Shown one piece after another: positions 34,579-46,337 of a stretch of DNA of 64,000 nt (the first letter of the stretch is position 1; every line of letters starts with the position of its first letter). Below the pieces are notes generated by a model, which saw only the letters and a list, made by a program, of their open reading frames with translations, made no database searches and was not told the origin of the DNA. Source of the stretch: Nectonema munidae (lineage: Eukaryota > Nematomorpha > Nectonematoida > Nectonematidae). The position numbers and the translations under genes were made by a program. The DNA lies in NCBI GenBank assembly GCA_030549495.1, contig JAUIRK010000976.1, positions 411,001 through 475,000 on the forward strand, in the 5' to 3' direction.

Positions 34579-37500
34579 AAGAATGATAATAATGATGCCG
34601 ATGATGATTATGAAAATTTTGTTACAAAGATTCAAAAAAATGGAAAAGCAAGAATTATATGCAGGATTTATTGAAAGTCACCAGTTATGAATGATCAATT
34701 TCAAAAATTTGTTATTGAAGAAAATAATGGAAAAACATTGAACTGCTTTTTGGTGTTAGAACAAGTTATGACTTTTTTATTTTTGAAAGTTAGCATTACA
34801 AAAACTATAAAGATAACAAAATATAGAGATACATTTTTGGTTTTTTTAAAAGTTACTTTACGAATAAAGATGTGCAATTGTATTAATTTTGTAATAATTT
34901 AGCCGTTTTCCAAAATTCTAGAATAACATTTTTTATATAAAAATTTGCGATTCCCGGTCCTTATTGAGCAAATTAAGAACCGGAACCCTGTGGTTTCAGC
35001 ACTACTATGAAAGAGGACGGAACGTGTGAACTTGAAATAAGGAGAATAATTAGGAACGTATGGTTTAGAGAAGATGGTGCTGTTTTGAATGCAAATGAAT
35101 GCATTCGACCTGCACTTTTATGCGAAAGCAGAAACACTTGGACATTATCTATGAAACGTAATGAATTGATAGTTCCGTGAGAAAAGGCTTATATGCATTT
35201 TATTTGTTTTGCATCAAGGATAAATAGAGACAAAATTAGATTTATAGTTATATCTTATATTTCTTACATCAAATGGATCAAGCATTAAGACTATAGGATA
35301 ATTACTCGAGCAGCGCTTTTGGCTTTCCTATCATTTTGTGCAAAATAATAATTGGCTTAAAAAGAACCCTTAAAACCACAAAACAAATGGAAGAGAAAGA
35401 GTTAGGCTGCTTAGAGAGAAATTATCAAGCCAGGAAAAGGGCGTGAAAAAAAATGTTTGTAATAGAGAAAAATGGAGGTGGAAGGACATAAAATATATGA
35501 TCATGGGAGATAAGATTAAATACACATTCCTTACTGTTGATATACGTTTCTCGCATTAACGATTTCATTGTAACGAAGTTCGAAGTTGATGAAGGTGAGC
35601 CAAGCCTGTTCATTCGGCTGCCATATCATCCATCGCTGAAATATTTGTCTAGCAGCTGCCACATTCTCCAAAATCTGTTCCATATAAACGTACTTGTACC
35701 ACAACTGGTTAGCTCTTGGCAAAATGGAAACGGCTCTGTCCCAAACATTTCTCGCGTGATTCACTTGCTTATTCCTTATCAAAACAAGTCATTATGCTTT
35801 GAAATATTATTAAGAATAATTCATCTAACTGTCTATTCATGAGTTCACAATAACAAATTAGGCAATTTAGTCCATAGTGTTATCCAATTTAAATTATTTA
35901 AACTTTTTAACCATATAGAAGATAGCATAAAAGTAAACTAGAAATCAAAACTATCTCGTTATCTAGCTTACTAACTCATTCAAGAAATAAAATTAATGCC
36001 TAGATTACAATTTTTATTGTGAAGAAAATGACGAGGGGATGTGATGGATAACATTCAAAGGAGGTAGATAAGTGGAAAACATTATAACTTTTAGTCAAAT
36101 AGATTCTTTGACAATAAATATGATCCTTGTTTCCCTCCTTGTAACAGTTGATTTGATTTGAAGACAAGGTTGATCAAAATTTTATTGTCAAATAATTTAC
36201 TTGAATAAAAGTTTCAATTTCTACGCATTTGCCTCTTTGACATTGCTCATTTTTGGATTTATATTCACTTCTTAAACCTTATTTCAAGATTCAAAGATGT
36301 CATTAAACTGCCACAAATGTTGTTGCAATTAACCTTTGAAACGTTTACTATTATTGGGAGAAAAAGAATAAACTAAATGCATTTTGTTCAATATTTGTTT
36401 CCATTTATTGTTTAAATTAAATTAAAATCAATTTCAAAATGATTTTCTTCACTAGAAAGAATCCTGCAGGATATATTTTCGTTATACCATTCCAACCTCT
36501 TAGTCAAAACTTTCATGAAAAAAAATACAATTTCTCTTGAAACTCTGTGTAAAGCAAAAGTTTTTTGAATTTATTTATCTGTTCTTAGTCCCTAGGATTC
36601 GTCGCAAAAATTTTTTTTTAAAAGTTGCTTGCACAAAATATTTAGCTTCAATAACGGTTCATTTTACTTAATACATATAAAATAATTTAATTAATACTAA
36701 TATTTTTTAATTATTAAATAAGATGTGTCACCTCGAAATATATTGCCTTTTTAAATAAAACTCTTGTTCTTTATCAATCCTAATGGAATTTTGTTTTTAT
36801 ATTTTCACTAAGCATATCGTCAGAACGGTTCCCTTTATTTTCCACCCCTAAAATTATCAAGACAATTTATCTTTTATCATTATTTTATCTTTACGCTATC
36901 GTCCACTTGAATTAAATTTATTATTGAGAAATGTTTTTTGAACACTCTTTGTTGTTCCATATTCATTTTCTTCTAGAATTATTACTACCTTAAATGGTCA
37001 TTTTTCATTTTGGATGAAAAATTTTCAAAAAATTAAAGAAAATATTTGTGAAAAATTATCTTAAATTTTTCTTTGATGGTTTGAACATGTATTCAAAACG
37101 TCATCCTGAATCTTATATTTTTAGATAAGCATTGGTTTCTTTCCAATGGAAAAGCATTATCGACATTTTCAAGATTTAATTTAGAAGAGCCATGAGCAAA
37201 TAACAAATTCTTGTGATTGTGTTAAATTGGAAAAATTTTTCAATCAAACATAAACCGAAGCTTCTGATAAATTTAGGACGTAAATCTTCCACGAGTTCCT
37301 TTTGTTTTCTTAAAATCAGAAAAAGTTTAATTAATTTTGAATAAAACAAAACTGAACTGGAATATGAAAATATTTTTCAGAAATCACTGGTCAACATAAT
37401 CGACGTATCCACTTGAAGCATTATAATATGTTACTTGATTAGGCTTTATTGCAAAATAAATGTGTAAAAACTTGTATAAAGAAAATTTCAACAAATTTTG

Positions 37501-40041
37501 CAATAAGTTTGATACAAACAAAGTTTGATCCAAAAATTGGAATTTGTTCTTTCTTTTTTATTACTTTTTAAAATTGATTCTAATATTATATTTTTTATTG
37601 AAGAAATCAATATAAGAAATTAAATTTTGACAAATTTGTTGGCTCAAATTCAAGGTGAAGATAGCGTGGAGTGTTTTCAACGATAAAGCGCAATTACACC
37701 AATTACGAGCAAAGGAGGATTGATGCTAGATTGAATCCAAGACCCTGTAGTATCGAAGCACAGTATATAGAAGCTTACACACGGCTCATTATAAATAAAA
37801 AAATGTTATATAAATCTTTTGGAAGCAATATTTAGTTTTGTTTCTTTCGAATCTATTAACTGTGCAAACTATACCAGGAAACAGTTTTAAGTCAATTCAA
37901 ATTTATTTAAAAATTATCGTAACACTATAATTGTATTTTTATTAATAATTTAATATAAAAACACCTTTAAAAAATATAATTTATTCATTATTATTCATGA
38001 ATAAGTCACATTTGTCCTTTTTGTGTGTTGCGCAAAACAAGTGTCTAAGATGATTCCAATATTTTATTGTTAATGTGCTTCTTTGATTAAATTTGTAAAT
38101 TTATAAAATTTTACTAATTTCTCCTCTGCCTAGTTTTTATTTTATAGAATGTTTATTGAATCGGGTTAACTATGCAACAAAATGGAGACAAGAATATGAG
38201 AATGAGGCTTTTAGAATATAACAGAATCTCATTATACCGAATCCAATGAAGCCTTGATATGTTGCAATTTATAATAAGGACCAGAACTATTATTATATAA
38301 ATCTTATTTTTTATTTCTACAAATATAAACAAAATTTATTTCAGAAATGGGATTAAAGCCTTTTTCAAAATTAAGGATAAAAATAAAAATGCGTTATCTG
38401 AATGAAATCGAAAACAAAAGATATTGAAGTTACATTTTGTCAAAAGTTACAGTTGTGATTTTTAAGTTGAGATTAATTTAAGTTGCAGAGTGGATTTCGG
38501 TTAATCAAAATTTGGCTATATTAGCACTATTTCTAGTTCCATATTCAAATTTTAAAATCGATTCAGATTAAAAGCACAGATGTTGGACCGTCAAAATACG
38601 GAGTAGACAGAGATGAGTTTTTCCTGGTGTGATCAATGAAGGAAGAATAAAGACAATAAATAATACATGTATCAAGAAAAGGACAGTGTAGCAAAATACG
38701 CAAAAGTAGATCCGACAAATATGTACAATTTTGAAACAAATGGAAGATAGATCATTAAAGAGTTTACACGTGTGTACGTAAATCTTTGCACAAAAATCTA
38801 TAAATTCAAATTAAACAAAAGGGAAGTCTATCGCATCGCCTAAAATAACGGAGAACGTAATTAATGGAAAAGAATTAACGAAATAAAATAAGAGAAGGAT
38901 AAGTTACTTACTTCATTTCAACTTCAGCATACTTGATCCATAAAGTGATATTTCTGTGATCAATATCCAAAGCTCGTTCAAAAATTGATCTTGCTCTAAA
39001 AGAAACATAGTGTTTTTTCATCGGATAACAAAACAATTGAAAGCATTTATATAAACAGGAAAACCGAAAATACATTTATAATACATTATGAAAGAACTAT
39101 GCCGCTATTTTTGAGATTTAAGTATTTCTCGGTGTCTAATGCCAATATGTATTTAGTATGTCTGTGAGTAGTATGTCTACTAAGTGTTATTTGTGTCAGA
39201 CATGTATTAATACAAATAAATACTAAATTTTGTGTCAAGAAGGACAAAAATATTATAATATGATGTATTCGTATGTGCGCTTGCGCTAACACTAACTCTA
39301 TTACTGACACTAATGCCAATTCTACACTAACCCTAACCCCAGAAATAGGTTTCCAAAATTCAACACATTAAGGCCCGTTTAGAAATTGGTTGAGCACTTG
39401 TCAATCAACTATTATGCAAATTGAGGAAAAAATTTTAATAGTCAAAAACAGCGGTAGAGTTCCTTATGGCAAGAATAAAATCATTCACCATTTCTTGAAA
39501 AGACGAAATGCGAGTTTACTTGGCAAACCCTAATAATAATTTGTTCCTGGCACAAAGTTTTAGCTTTTAATGGGTTAATTTCCATTTTCCTTTATTCTAT
39601 CACTACGGTACTATTAACGCCAAATTTTTATAAAAAATGAATGCATTGGTGAAAAATTTAAATCATTAAAAATAGGCTGTTTTTTTATATTTAAAAAACC
39701 TTGAAATCGCCTAACAAACAGAAAAAGAATGTTTACCGATGAATTTCATGATGGCTGTCTTCCCAAAGAGCGTATTTAATCCATGTAGAAATGTTTGATC
39801 GCATTTTTCGTATTTTATCCTCAAATTCCTTAAAAAGCATGAGCATTGAGACAGACACCTCGCAAAAAAGCAAAAATGAACACACAACCTTTCTTTTATT
39901 GTGCTTGACTTCATTGAGTTCTTCGGAATCCTGTATCTTTTGCTTGGGTGCAGGAGGTATTATCTCAAGTTCCCTTTCCTTCGCTTCGCGCAAAAGTTGT
40001 TCAGCAGTGATTTGAACATCTGCAGGTGTTTTATTTTTAAC
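19568..40041 (-). CDS. CRNKL1: Crooked neck-like splicing factor, 11 of ~12 coding exons
   Basis: Eleven exons, joined at GT-AG introns with continuous phase, give 666 residues plus stop. They match metazoan Crooked neck (CRNKL1; yeast Clf1/Syf3) from [20 protein letters not shown] to GSEAGWQEF near the C-terminus. The family is a scaffold of tandem HAT (half-a-TPR) repeats in the NineTeen/Prp19-associated complex of the spliceosome, acting in the nucleus at catalytic activation. HAT signatures (W-x2-Y/F...E and the P-x-W...E type) recur throughout, for example [50 protein letters not shown] and [14 protein letters not shown] VWISYAKFE. Human CRNKL1 is only slightly longer, so just the ~15-25 residue N-terminus (M...KVAK in other animals) is missing; its exon must lie right of 40041. 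The gene spans at least 20 kb because of transposon-filled introns; coding exons are less AT-rich than introns. Confidence in identity is very high, in individual borders high. Confidence 0.95.
20877..21026 (-). CDS. CRNKL1: CRNKL1 exon, 50 codons
   Basis: The exon opens after catttgaaag with [20 protein letters not shown] and ends LLQAWLQLE before donor gtataa. Both junctions are phase 0. It encodes the penultimate HAT repeats ([12 protein letters not shown] matches the YEEANKxMRxx block of the family). Confidence 0.93.
23029..23370 (-). CDS. CRNKL1: CRNKL1 exon, 114 codons
   Basis: The longest exon found. It opens [20 protein letters not shown] after cttctag and ends [10 protein letters not shown] before donor gtgact, phase 0 on both sides. 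It holds [20 protein letters not shown] and [20 protein letters not shown], near-identical to the family at key HAT positions. Confidence 0.95.
23850..23948 (-). repeat. tRNA-derived SINE copy in a CRNKL1 intron
   Basis: Reverse-complemented, it starts GCCCATGTGGCTTAGTGG, with a pol III A-box-like TGGCTTAGTGG at 23931-23941. It continues to a B-box-like GGTCTCGATTC at 23905-23915. The head is about tRNA length and is followed by an unrelated body (TTGTAGCGCTGTGCTCC). It is too diverged to be a functional tRNA. Confidence 0.5.
24548..24760 (-). CDS. CRNKL1: CRNKL1 exon, 71 codons
   Basis: The exon opens [20 protein letters not shown] after ttacaacag and ends LTVARQIL before donor gtactc, phase 0 on both sides. 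It carries the strongly conserved [20 protein letters not shown] block. Confidence 0.95.
24761..27252. other. CRNKL1 intron, nothing else recognised
   Basis: AT-rich, with only chance reading frames. A stretch near 25990-26170 has repeated CCGACTCC-like and CTCCCCCTCC pieces, but no end structure that would make it a transposon. An inverted-repeat element lies at its right end (27091-27211). Confidence 0.4.
27091..27211. mobile_element. Short inverted-repeat element (MITE-like) next to a CRNKL1 exon
   Basis: AAGCCTTTAAGGACCAG at 27091-27107 is the near-exact inverse of CTGGTCCTCAAAGGCTT at 27195-27211 (one mismatch). The similarity continues a few bases inward. The left arm follows TTAA-like sequence (gcTTAAgcc), and terminal CCTTTRAGGACC motifs occur in piggyBac-type MITEs, so that origin is possible. 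It ends 42 bases from exon 27253-27384. Confidence 0.45.
27253..27384 (-). CDS. CRNKL1: CRNKL1 exon, 44 codons
   Basis: It opens [20 protein letters not shown] after tttcctttag and ends [10 protein letters not shown] before donor gtatca; phase 0 on both sides. It corresponds to the family segment KANPHNYDAWFDYLRLVE...ERAIANVPP. Confidence 0.94.
29225..29386 (-). CDS. CRNKL1: CRNKL1 exon, 54 codons
   Basis: It opens [20 protein letters not shown] after tttgtaatag and ends [11 protein letters not shown] before donor gtttgt; phase 0 on both sides. It matches ERVRVIYKYALD...FEKKFGDRRGIEDIIVSKRR of the vertebrate protein. Confidence 0.94.
30856..31045 (-). CDS. CRNKL1: CRNKL1 exon, 63 codons plus one base
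   Basis: It opens with G completing a split codon (CA|G), then [20 protein letters not shown], and ends [12 protein letters not shown] before donor gtaaat. Acceptor is gctattaag. It corresponds to [20 protein letters not shown]...YVAFAKFEENQKE. Confidence 0.94.
31124..33157 (+). mobile_element. BEL/Pao LTR retrotransposon fossil in a CRNKL1 intron
   Basis: Direct repeats lie at the two ends: a longer copy at 32968-33157, starting TGTAAC and preceded by a purine-rich tract, and a shorter copy at 31124-31245. Between them is BEL/Pao-type reverse transcriptase sequence, recognisable by [36 protein letters not shown] and [10 protein letters not shown], and by [11 protein letters not shown] of the connection region. 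The element is plainly broken and lacks most of its gag and its protease and integrase parts. The two end repeats differ, so it is not a recent insertion. It lies antisense to the host gene and begins about 80 bases from an exon. Confidence 0.8.
33983..35004 (+). mobile_element. hAT DNA transposon, 1.0 kb, with exact 8-bp target duplication
   Basis: The identical octamer ctatgaaa lies at 33975-33982 and 35005-35012. The element begins TAGTGTTGAA and its reverse-complemented right end begins TAGTGCTGAA. Inside the plus strand (34230-34421) is a transposase scrap, with [20 protein letters not shown] resembling the hAT TTDGAxxM motif. A (GAT)n microsatellite lies at ~34549-34575. The subterminal sequences carry CGGTTCC/GGAACCGG motifs on both sides. 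It is deleted and non-autonomous and sits in the same CRNKL1 intron as the BEL/Pao fossil. Confidence 0.75.
35535..35774 (-). CDS. CRNKL1: CRNKL1 exon, 80 codons with split ends
   Basis: It opens with G completing AA|G (Lys), then [20 protein letters not shown], continues [20 protein letters not shown] and [20 protein letters not shown], and ends ARNVYQ plus CA before donor gtaagg. This is the most conserved part of the family (QVNHARNxWDRA, QPxEQAWxxxINFELRY). Confidence 0.96.
35775..38911. other. CRNKL1 intron, no other feature seen
   Basis: About 3.1 kb of very AT-rich sequence with no reading frame of note and no terminal-repeat structure that I could find. A weak B-box-like GGTCTTGGATTCAATC on the minus strand near 37728-37743 could be an old SINE trace. 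Confidence 0.4.
38912..38995 (-). CDS. CRNKL1: CRNKL1 exon, 28 codons with split ends
   Basis: After tttcttttag it completes CG|A (Arg) and reads [20 protein letters not shown] then KYAEVEM plus AA before donor gtaagt. It matches [29 protein letters not shown]. Confidence 0.95.
39737..39828 (-). CDS. CRNKL1: CRNKL1 exon, 30 codons plus two bases
   Basis: It opens [20 protein letters not shown] after ctttttaag and ends HHEIH plus CG before donor gtaaac. The intron separating it from the upstream exon is only 60 bases (39829-39888) and stays open in frame, so retention would add 20 residues. Confidence 0.93.
39889..40041 (-). CDS. CRNKL1: CRNKL1 second coding exon, 51 codons
   Basis: After cttcatttag it opens [20 protein letters not shown], continues [20 protein letters not shown] and ends KHNKRK before donor gttgtg. 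Since other CRNKL1 proteins have about 15-20 residues before VKNK, a short first exon with the ATG must lie further right; I could not place it. Confidence 0.94.
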
Positions 40042-40869
40042 CTAAATGAAGAACGTTTAAAATTATAGGTGAGAATTTTCATTGGAAAAAATAAATCCCT
40101 ACAAAGGCTGAAACTTTTGATTAACCCTTTCAGGCATGGGTTTTCCAAAACTAAGCATCGAGTTCCTTTTTCAGCCAGTTTTTATGCAATTGTCAATCCA
40201 ATTGATTTAAATCATATTATTTAATAAATAATTACGTTGAACCACGGTTCAAAGGGAGGTGTCACACTCTTTTTTATATAGGAAACTATTTATGACAAAT
40301 TAGTACGTATTTACCCTTAAAGTTAGAAAACTTCCACTACTCAAAGACACAAGATTAATAAACATTTCACAAAAAATTTTTTACCTCGCGTGGCTAATGT
40401 GGACAAGAATGGCAATGCAAAGTAGAAAATGTCCGCTATCATGAAAGCGTTACATCGAGTAGTCATGTGTTTTTCATTATCATTATATTATTGCATTTAA
40501 TCTGATTAGCACTATCGATACCTTCTTTGTTCTACTCACTCTTTCTTTTAGGGTAATTCAGACACTATTTCCAACAAGTCAATGTTAATGTATCCCTTAC
40601 TAACCCATCTATTCCTTATATTATTTATTCTTGTACGATTTTGAATGCTTCAGAGTTTAAATATAATTTGTTTTCCTAATCATTTTTTGAGTTTTATCTT
40701 CAAATAAATATGCTAAAATATTTAATTCTTTAATAAAAATATCAAAAATTATGGGTTAACATATAACATAAAAATTTCCAATCGTTGAAATACTATTTGA
40801 ATGCCAAACTCGTGACGAACTTTAGAGAAGTTCTACTAGATTCATATATGTGTGAGTTCATGAGGCGAG

Positions 40870-42476
40870 AGGAAATCGTATTAGATTAATCGGAATCGTA
40901 TTGGATTAATCGAAATATCGGGAGTTTTTTAAAGTATCGGCATCGGAGATGAATTATTTAAACCGATTCGGATACCAAAACGATTATTAAATGTACAGAA
41001 TGTTGGATAAGTAGTTATAACATAAGATTGCCTACTGTAGGCGTTTACGTACCGTATTTAATTTTAGATATTATTGCCTTCTGTAAATAAATTATAGGGC
41101 ATTTTCATCATTCGCCTTCAGCATTTGCTAAATACCAAGAGTATCAAAAACAGTTTAAAGTATCTGCACACAGATTTATACAGGATATACAAACTAGATG
41201 GAACAGTCAGTACCAAATGATGAACAGGACAATTGAACAAAAAGCTGCTCTTATTTCATATTGCAGTGATCATTCAAAGCCAACGTGTTTAGAAAGTAAT
41301 CTATGGAATGTGATGGAAAAATATTTAAAAATAAAATTTTTTTTTTTAAATATTGAATAACTTTGATGACTGCGCTAATTTTATGAGCACGCAGAATACA
41401 AGAGCTGCGCTTATAATACCAAACATAAAAGTGATCAGGCACTTTTTTTGAATCCGCAGAAACTTTTTTCTGGGTTGGGATCTACATTATCAGCATGGAA
41501 AGCTTCAGTTGAACTCAGATTAAGTTCCCAGATCAATAATAGAAACTTAATTCTTGCCACCTTCATTGATCCACGGTTAAGAATAAGTTTGTTGAGCAAG
41601 ATTATAATGGCTTACTTGCAGAGGAAGCACTTTCTTTATGGCTATCAGAAGATGTGTCAAGTAATAATTTAATCATAGTGATAATGCAAGTTATTCTGAT
41701 TCTTTAGATTCGACCAGCAGTGATGTTGGACAAAATATGGATTTTAATTTTAGTTTTTAAGTGTTTTTCAGATATCAAAAAAATGAAAACTGAACAAGAA
41801 AAAAAATATATAAAAACTGAACCTACAACAACAGGTCCATTTTCAACAGCAAGAATAAAAGTAAAAACAGAAATTTCAAAATATTTGAAATATAAACTTA
41901 TCGGAAACAATGAAAATCCTTTTGAATGGCGAAAAGCGAACAAAGAAAAACTTACAAGTTTCTGGCTCTTCTTTCAAAAGAGTACTTATGTGTTCCTCCT
42001 TCTTCAGTAGAAAGCGAGCGAATTTTTAGTATTGGTGGGAATATATAGTCGCCAAAAAGAAATCGTTTAAAAGAAATAACTGGAGAGATGCTTATGTTTT
42101 GGCACTATAATTTGCGAGTGCTCCAATTCGATTACGATTAATGAATTGAAAAAAAGCTTAAGTCATAACAATGCCGAAATTTGGTAGAAATAGTCGTTAG
42201 AGATAACTTTTTAGTACTTATTGATCGTAAGCGGTAGAAGGCCATTCTAAAAGAAACCCTAAAATATTTATGAGTTTTTTTCAATGCACTGATATTCAAC
42301 ATATTGTAAATCTTTATTTGCAAGAAGATATTTGTAACTGTTTGAACTTCTATTTTAAGTAAGCTTTTGAATATCTAGGCAAAAGTATTATTATCGAAAA
42401 ATCGAAATCGCATCAGGAATCGGGATAATTGGGTAGAATCGGAATCGTTAAAAATTTTGGTATCGTGCGATCACTA
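40870..42476 (+). mobile_element. hAT DNA transposon relic
   Basis: Plus-strand pieces follow the order of a hAT transposase. First comes the stretch RFIQDIQTRWNSQYQMMNRT (typical D-x2-TRWNS) at ~41170-41230. Then EQKAALISYC is followed by a LATFIDPRLR block near 41550-41580 and the C-terminal dimerisation domain at ~41870-42130 (PFEWRKANKEKL, then VPPSSVESERIFSIGG and MLMFWHYNL). The right end reverse-complements to TAGTGATCGCACGATACC, and a related GATTCGGATACC occurs at 40965-40976. Subterminal ATCGGAATCG-type repeats occur on both sides. Several frame breaks are present, and the exact left end is uncertain. Confidence 0.65.
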
Positions 42477-42484
42477 GTTTAAAC

Positions 42485-45400
42485 CCTTTCGATACAATAC
42501 TTAGACACATCAGTTGCTATTGGGCTCCTCATTAGAATTTCCACTTATCATTCTGTTTTTCCAACATTAAATAAAAATTTTAAGCGAAAATATATATTAT
42601 ATATGTATATAAAGTGAAATTATATATCTCTATCTCCTTTATAATTTTAAATTCTAAATATTATATAATAATCAGGCAAATGTTGATAAAATAGTAAAAA
42701 AGTAAATCATCCACTAAAAAAAATTTTTTAGTCGTGGGGGCAGATAACAGAAAAGTACCAGATAATCCTTTTGGGGTTACAATAGTAGATAATCTCTATC
42801 AAAATCAACAAAGTAAAGATGATCCCGCTGAAGGTTAACGAACTAAAGAAAATCATTCTTTATATACAGTAAGTAAAAATAATACCTCTTTAATTTTTAA
42901 AATATATTTGCATTAAACTGGTTTATTTTTAATATTATATTTTAAAAATTTTAATTCATTGAATATATTAGAAAATTAAAATTTATTGTTTAATAGAGGA
43001 AACTATAAATTTTCGACCACTGTGGTCATGCTCAGATTGTAACACCCACATTGAAAAAATAAGTGCGGGGAGGGAAGCTCAGCGAAAAAAAGATAAATGA
43101 ATTAACTTAGCTTTTTATCAAAAATTATTTAATTAAGAAAATAATTCTAAATAAACCAGGTAAAGGTGATCCCTTTGTAAATACACCAAGTAATTGTTTC
43201 AATATTTGAGCATTTAATAAATAATTTTAAAAAGAATAATTATTTATGTATTTTAAAATACAATATTTTGAGAAAAAAATATAAAATACTTCAACTATCT
43301 TCTGTTTCTTTTTACGATATGAAACTTCTTGTTCACTCATTTTTGTGCTAATTTAAGCCATAAATTTTCATGCAAAAACTGGAGTAAAAGATTAAAAAAA
43401 AATTTTAAAAAAAAAATCATAAAACAAAGTAAAATTATTGAATATTAAATTTTAGTTAAACACTAACATAAATATGATAATTGCTTCATACGTTGAGTAT
43501 ATCAAAAAATTTAAAATTTTAAGATAAGCTATATAGAACAAAAATAATAACTAATAAGTTGAATCCTGTATAGCATATATATATAGACCTCAAAAGAAGC
43601 TTCTAAATCTATTGGTAAAAGTAATATTTCAAACTTTCAATAAAAGAATGTATCACTCAATTATAAAAAAATTTTAATAGGGTAAATGATCTCGCATAGT
43701 TATCAAAAACATTACATAACGAGAGAAAATACATTATCCTTAAAAGTATAACAAAAACAAAACAAAGAGGAGAAAATTTCAATAATTTTGAAAAATGACG
43801 TATTAATAGTCCACTATAATAAAGTTGTAGCCATAGATAATAATTTTTCTTGCGTTGAACCTTTGGCAAAAGCAAAAAAACTTCCAACAGCAAAATTGAT
43901 TCACTAATGTAATTAATATAGGAGTGGAACAAAACTTTTGGATAAAGGAATTTCTGAGTACCCAACCAAAATAAAAAAAATCTAGTTTTTGCTCTTTACT
44001 CAGTTTTTTTATCTTTCTTTCAACATTCAACACATTGACAATATATCAAAAATTATATCGCAATGAAATAATATTTGTTAAATGTAATGGAGAAATAGTG
44101 CTTGCTTAAATAATATCCCCTTTTCTTAAAACCCAAATAGATTCTAGATCAGAAATTATAGGAGGGGAGGTTTGTGAGAAAACTACATGTATCCGAGGAC
44201 TATATCACAAGCAAGTTTAGTGTCAGTTTTATGATAGAGACCTGCTCGAACAAACATTGTGTGTCCAAAACTGCGTTCTATTTTGTAAGATTGTACCCAT
44301 TCAGCACATCCGAAGGAAGAAAACATCTCTAGTAATCCGCCGATATTTTATAAACCCTCATTGATCAAAATTTTATGTAATAACACACACCACCAGCCCA
44401 CACTGCGCATTTCTTGATCGAACAATACTATTGCTTAACTTTACAAATATGGCGATTATCTCACAAATCGGATGTTATACCAAAAATCTTAATCGGATGT
44501 TATAGCAAAAAACGGGTAGAATTTTTACCCAAATATACCCAAATACACCCAAACAGATTAAAACATACTCAAATATACATAGAATAAGTTTAATATACAT
44601 AGAAGAATTATTTTCAGCATAAAATTAAAATGAATTATTAATTATAAATTAAATTATAGAATAATTTAAAAATTAAAGTATATGCTGGCATTATACATGA
44701 GATGGTTAATCACAGTTTTTGTGATTTTGTTTTTGTGGAGGTACACCATAAAAATCATTGAGGCTCAGATTTTTTATTTGTTAACTAAGAATAAATTTAA
44801 ATATTATTTATATACAAACAAAAATATCACATTTTTTTTAATTAAAATTATTTATATTATAAAAATAACTTAAAAATATAATAATTATTTTATAATTGTA
44901 AGTTTGATAACACAAAATAATTTTTTAATTAAAATTAATTACTAATATGTGTGGCCTGGCAAGATAATCGGAGACATTAAAGTAAAGTATACTGTGGGTG
45001 TTTTGACAAGGCACTGATGTACCGCTTATGTCAAACTATGAACAAATTGGTATCGATGAGGAATCGAACCCAGAGGCTTCCGTGCAGAGTCCATCATCTC
45101 AACCAAATATAATACTATATTGTCAGCCCTCGTTCATACTTAAATATCTGTGTGCCTTTTCATTTTAAGCATTCATCTATAATATTTTTTATTTCAAGTT
45201 TCTTTATAACTACTTTATTTTATTAAATTATACATAAAAAAATTTTTGAATAAAAATGTACACAAAAACACATTGTGGTCTTTTTTGGATAAAAAGAATT
45301 AGCAAAATGTAAGGACAAGTCACATGATGAATCAGGAAATTCAACCTCTAAAAAATAAAACATGAATGAACAAGAAACAATGATTATTTTACGTAAGTTT

Positions 45401-46337
45401 TAAAATAATGGAATTATTTTTGTTGTCCATAGCAATTTATCATTATAATAATAATATATTATTTACTCTCCAATTAAAAATTTTTGTTTTAAAGATTCTT
45501 AACTGTTTCTTATTGTTTCAATAAAACAGAATAAGAGAAGTTTGGAAGTATAGTTCATGAAAGTTTTAAAAATATAAAGACAATTCCTTTTTAAGTAAAT
45601 GTATATTAAACTAAAGTTTGAATTTTTCATTAACTCTATTTTTCTTTAAAATACAAAATACTATTTATTTTTAATGAATAAAATCAGTATAAAATAACAA
45701 CCCCTTCCCCCTCAACTAAAAGGTTATTGTACAAAATCGCTCCAAATATTAAGACTTTTACTAAAATTACTAGTTTGATTTTTTACTAACATTTCCTTGA
45801 TAGTTGAAAGCCCCTCCAGTGTTAAAAACTGTCATTCAAATCAAAAATGAAAATTTTTCAACAAAATTTTAATATTATTTATAGTTTACCTTATAACTTA
45901 GTGTCTATAATAGATGCTTCCTTGAAAATTTTTATTTTTATACAGCTTTGAACATATAATACTTCTATATATATTTAATTTTATCAATAAAGATGGCTAG
46001 TTTTTAGAAAATGTCAATCAAAATTTTGATTGATTATAAATATATATGGTAGATCTATTATAAAGCCGCAATGGTCTTGACTAATAATATAGGAATTCGT
46101 CGATTGATCCCCCCCCCCCCCCCTCATCGTTCATAAAATATATTTTTATAAGTTGATAAGCTATATTTTTCATAAAATGTATGTTTTATACTAAATCAGC
46201 CTTACTGGTTGCATTTCTAGACTCAGTTTTTGCATTAAATGTTTGAAAATATTTTAAAAGAGTGAATTAAATGTGTTTTGTTAATTTCTGAAAACTCTCT
46301 ATAGAAATATTCATCCAAATTTTACTAAAAATCACCT
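42485..46337. other. Extremely AT-rich stretch, no gene seen
   Basis: Reading frames here are short and dominated by Lys/Asn/Ile/Phe. Near 44456-44560 there is a duplicated AATCGGATGTTATA and a few tandem ACCCAAATA-type units. A poly-C run lies at 46110-46124. Apart from the SINE at 44950-45106, I recognise nothing. Confidence 0.4.
44950..45106 (-). repeat. tRNA-derived SINE copy
   Basis: Reverse-complemented, it begins TTGGTTGAGATGATGG (A-box-like, 45091-45106) and has a near-perfect B box GGGTTCGATTCC at 45060-45071. After the tRNA-like head a body of ~100 bases runs to about 44950. The head would not fold as a good tRNA, so it is a SINE rather than a tRNA gene. Confidence 0.55.

Noticed and set aside
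39320-39340. Telomere-like CTAACCCTAACCCC
   Set aside because: Only about two units inside an intron-flanking AT-rich region; chance or a degenerate CTAA array is enough to explain it.
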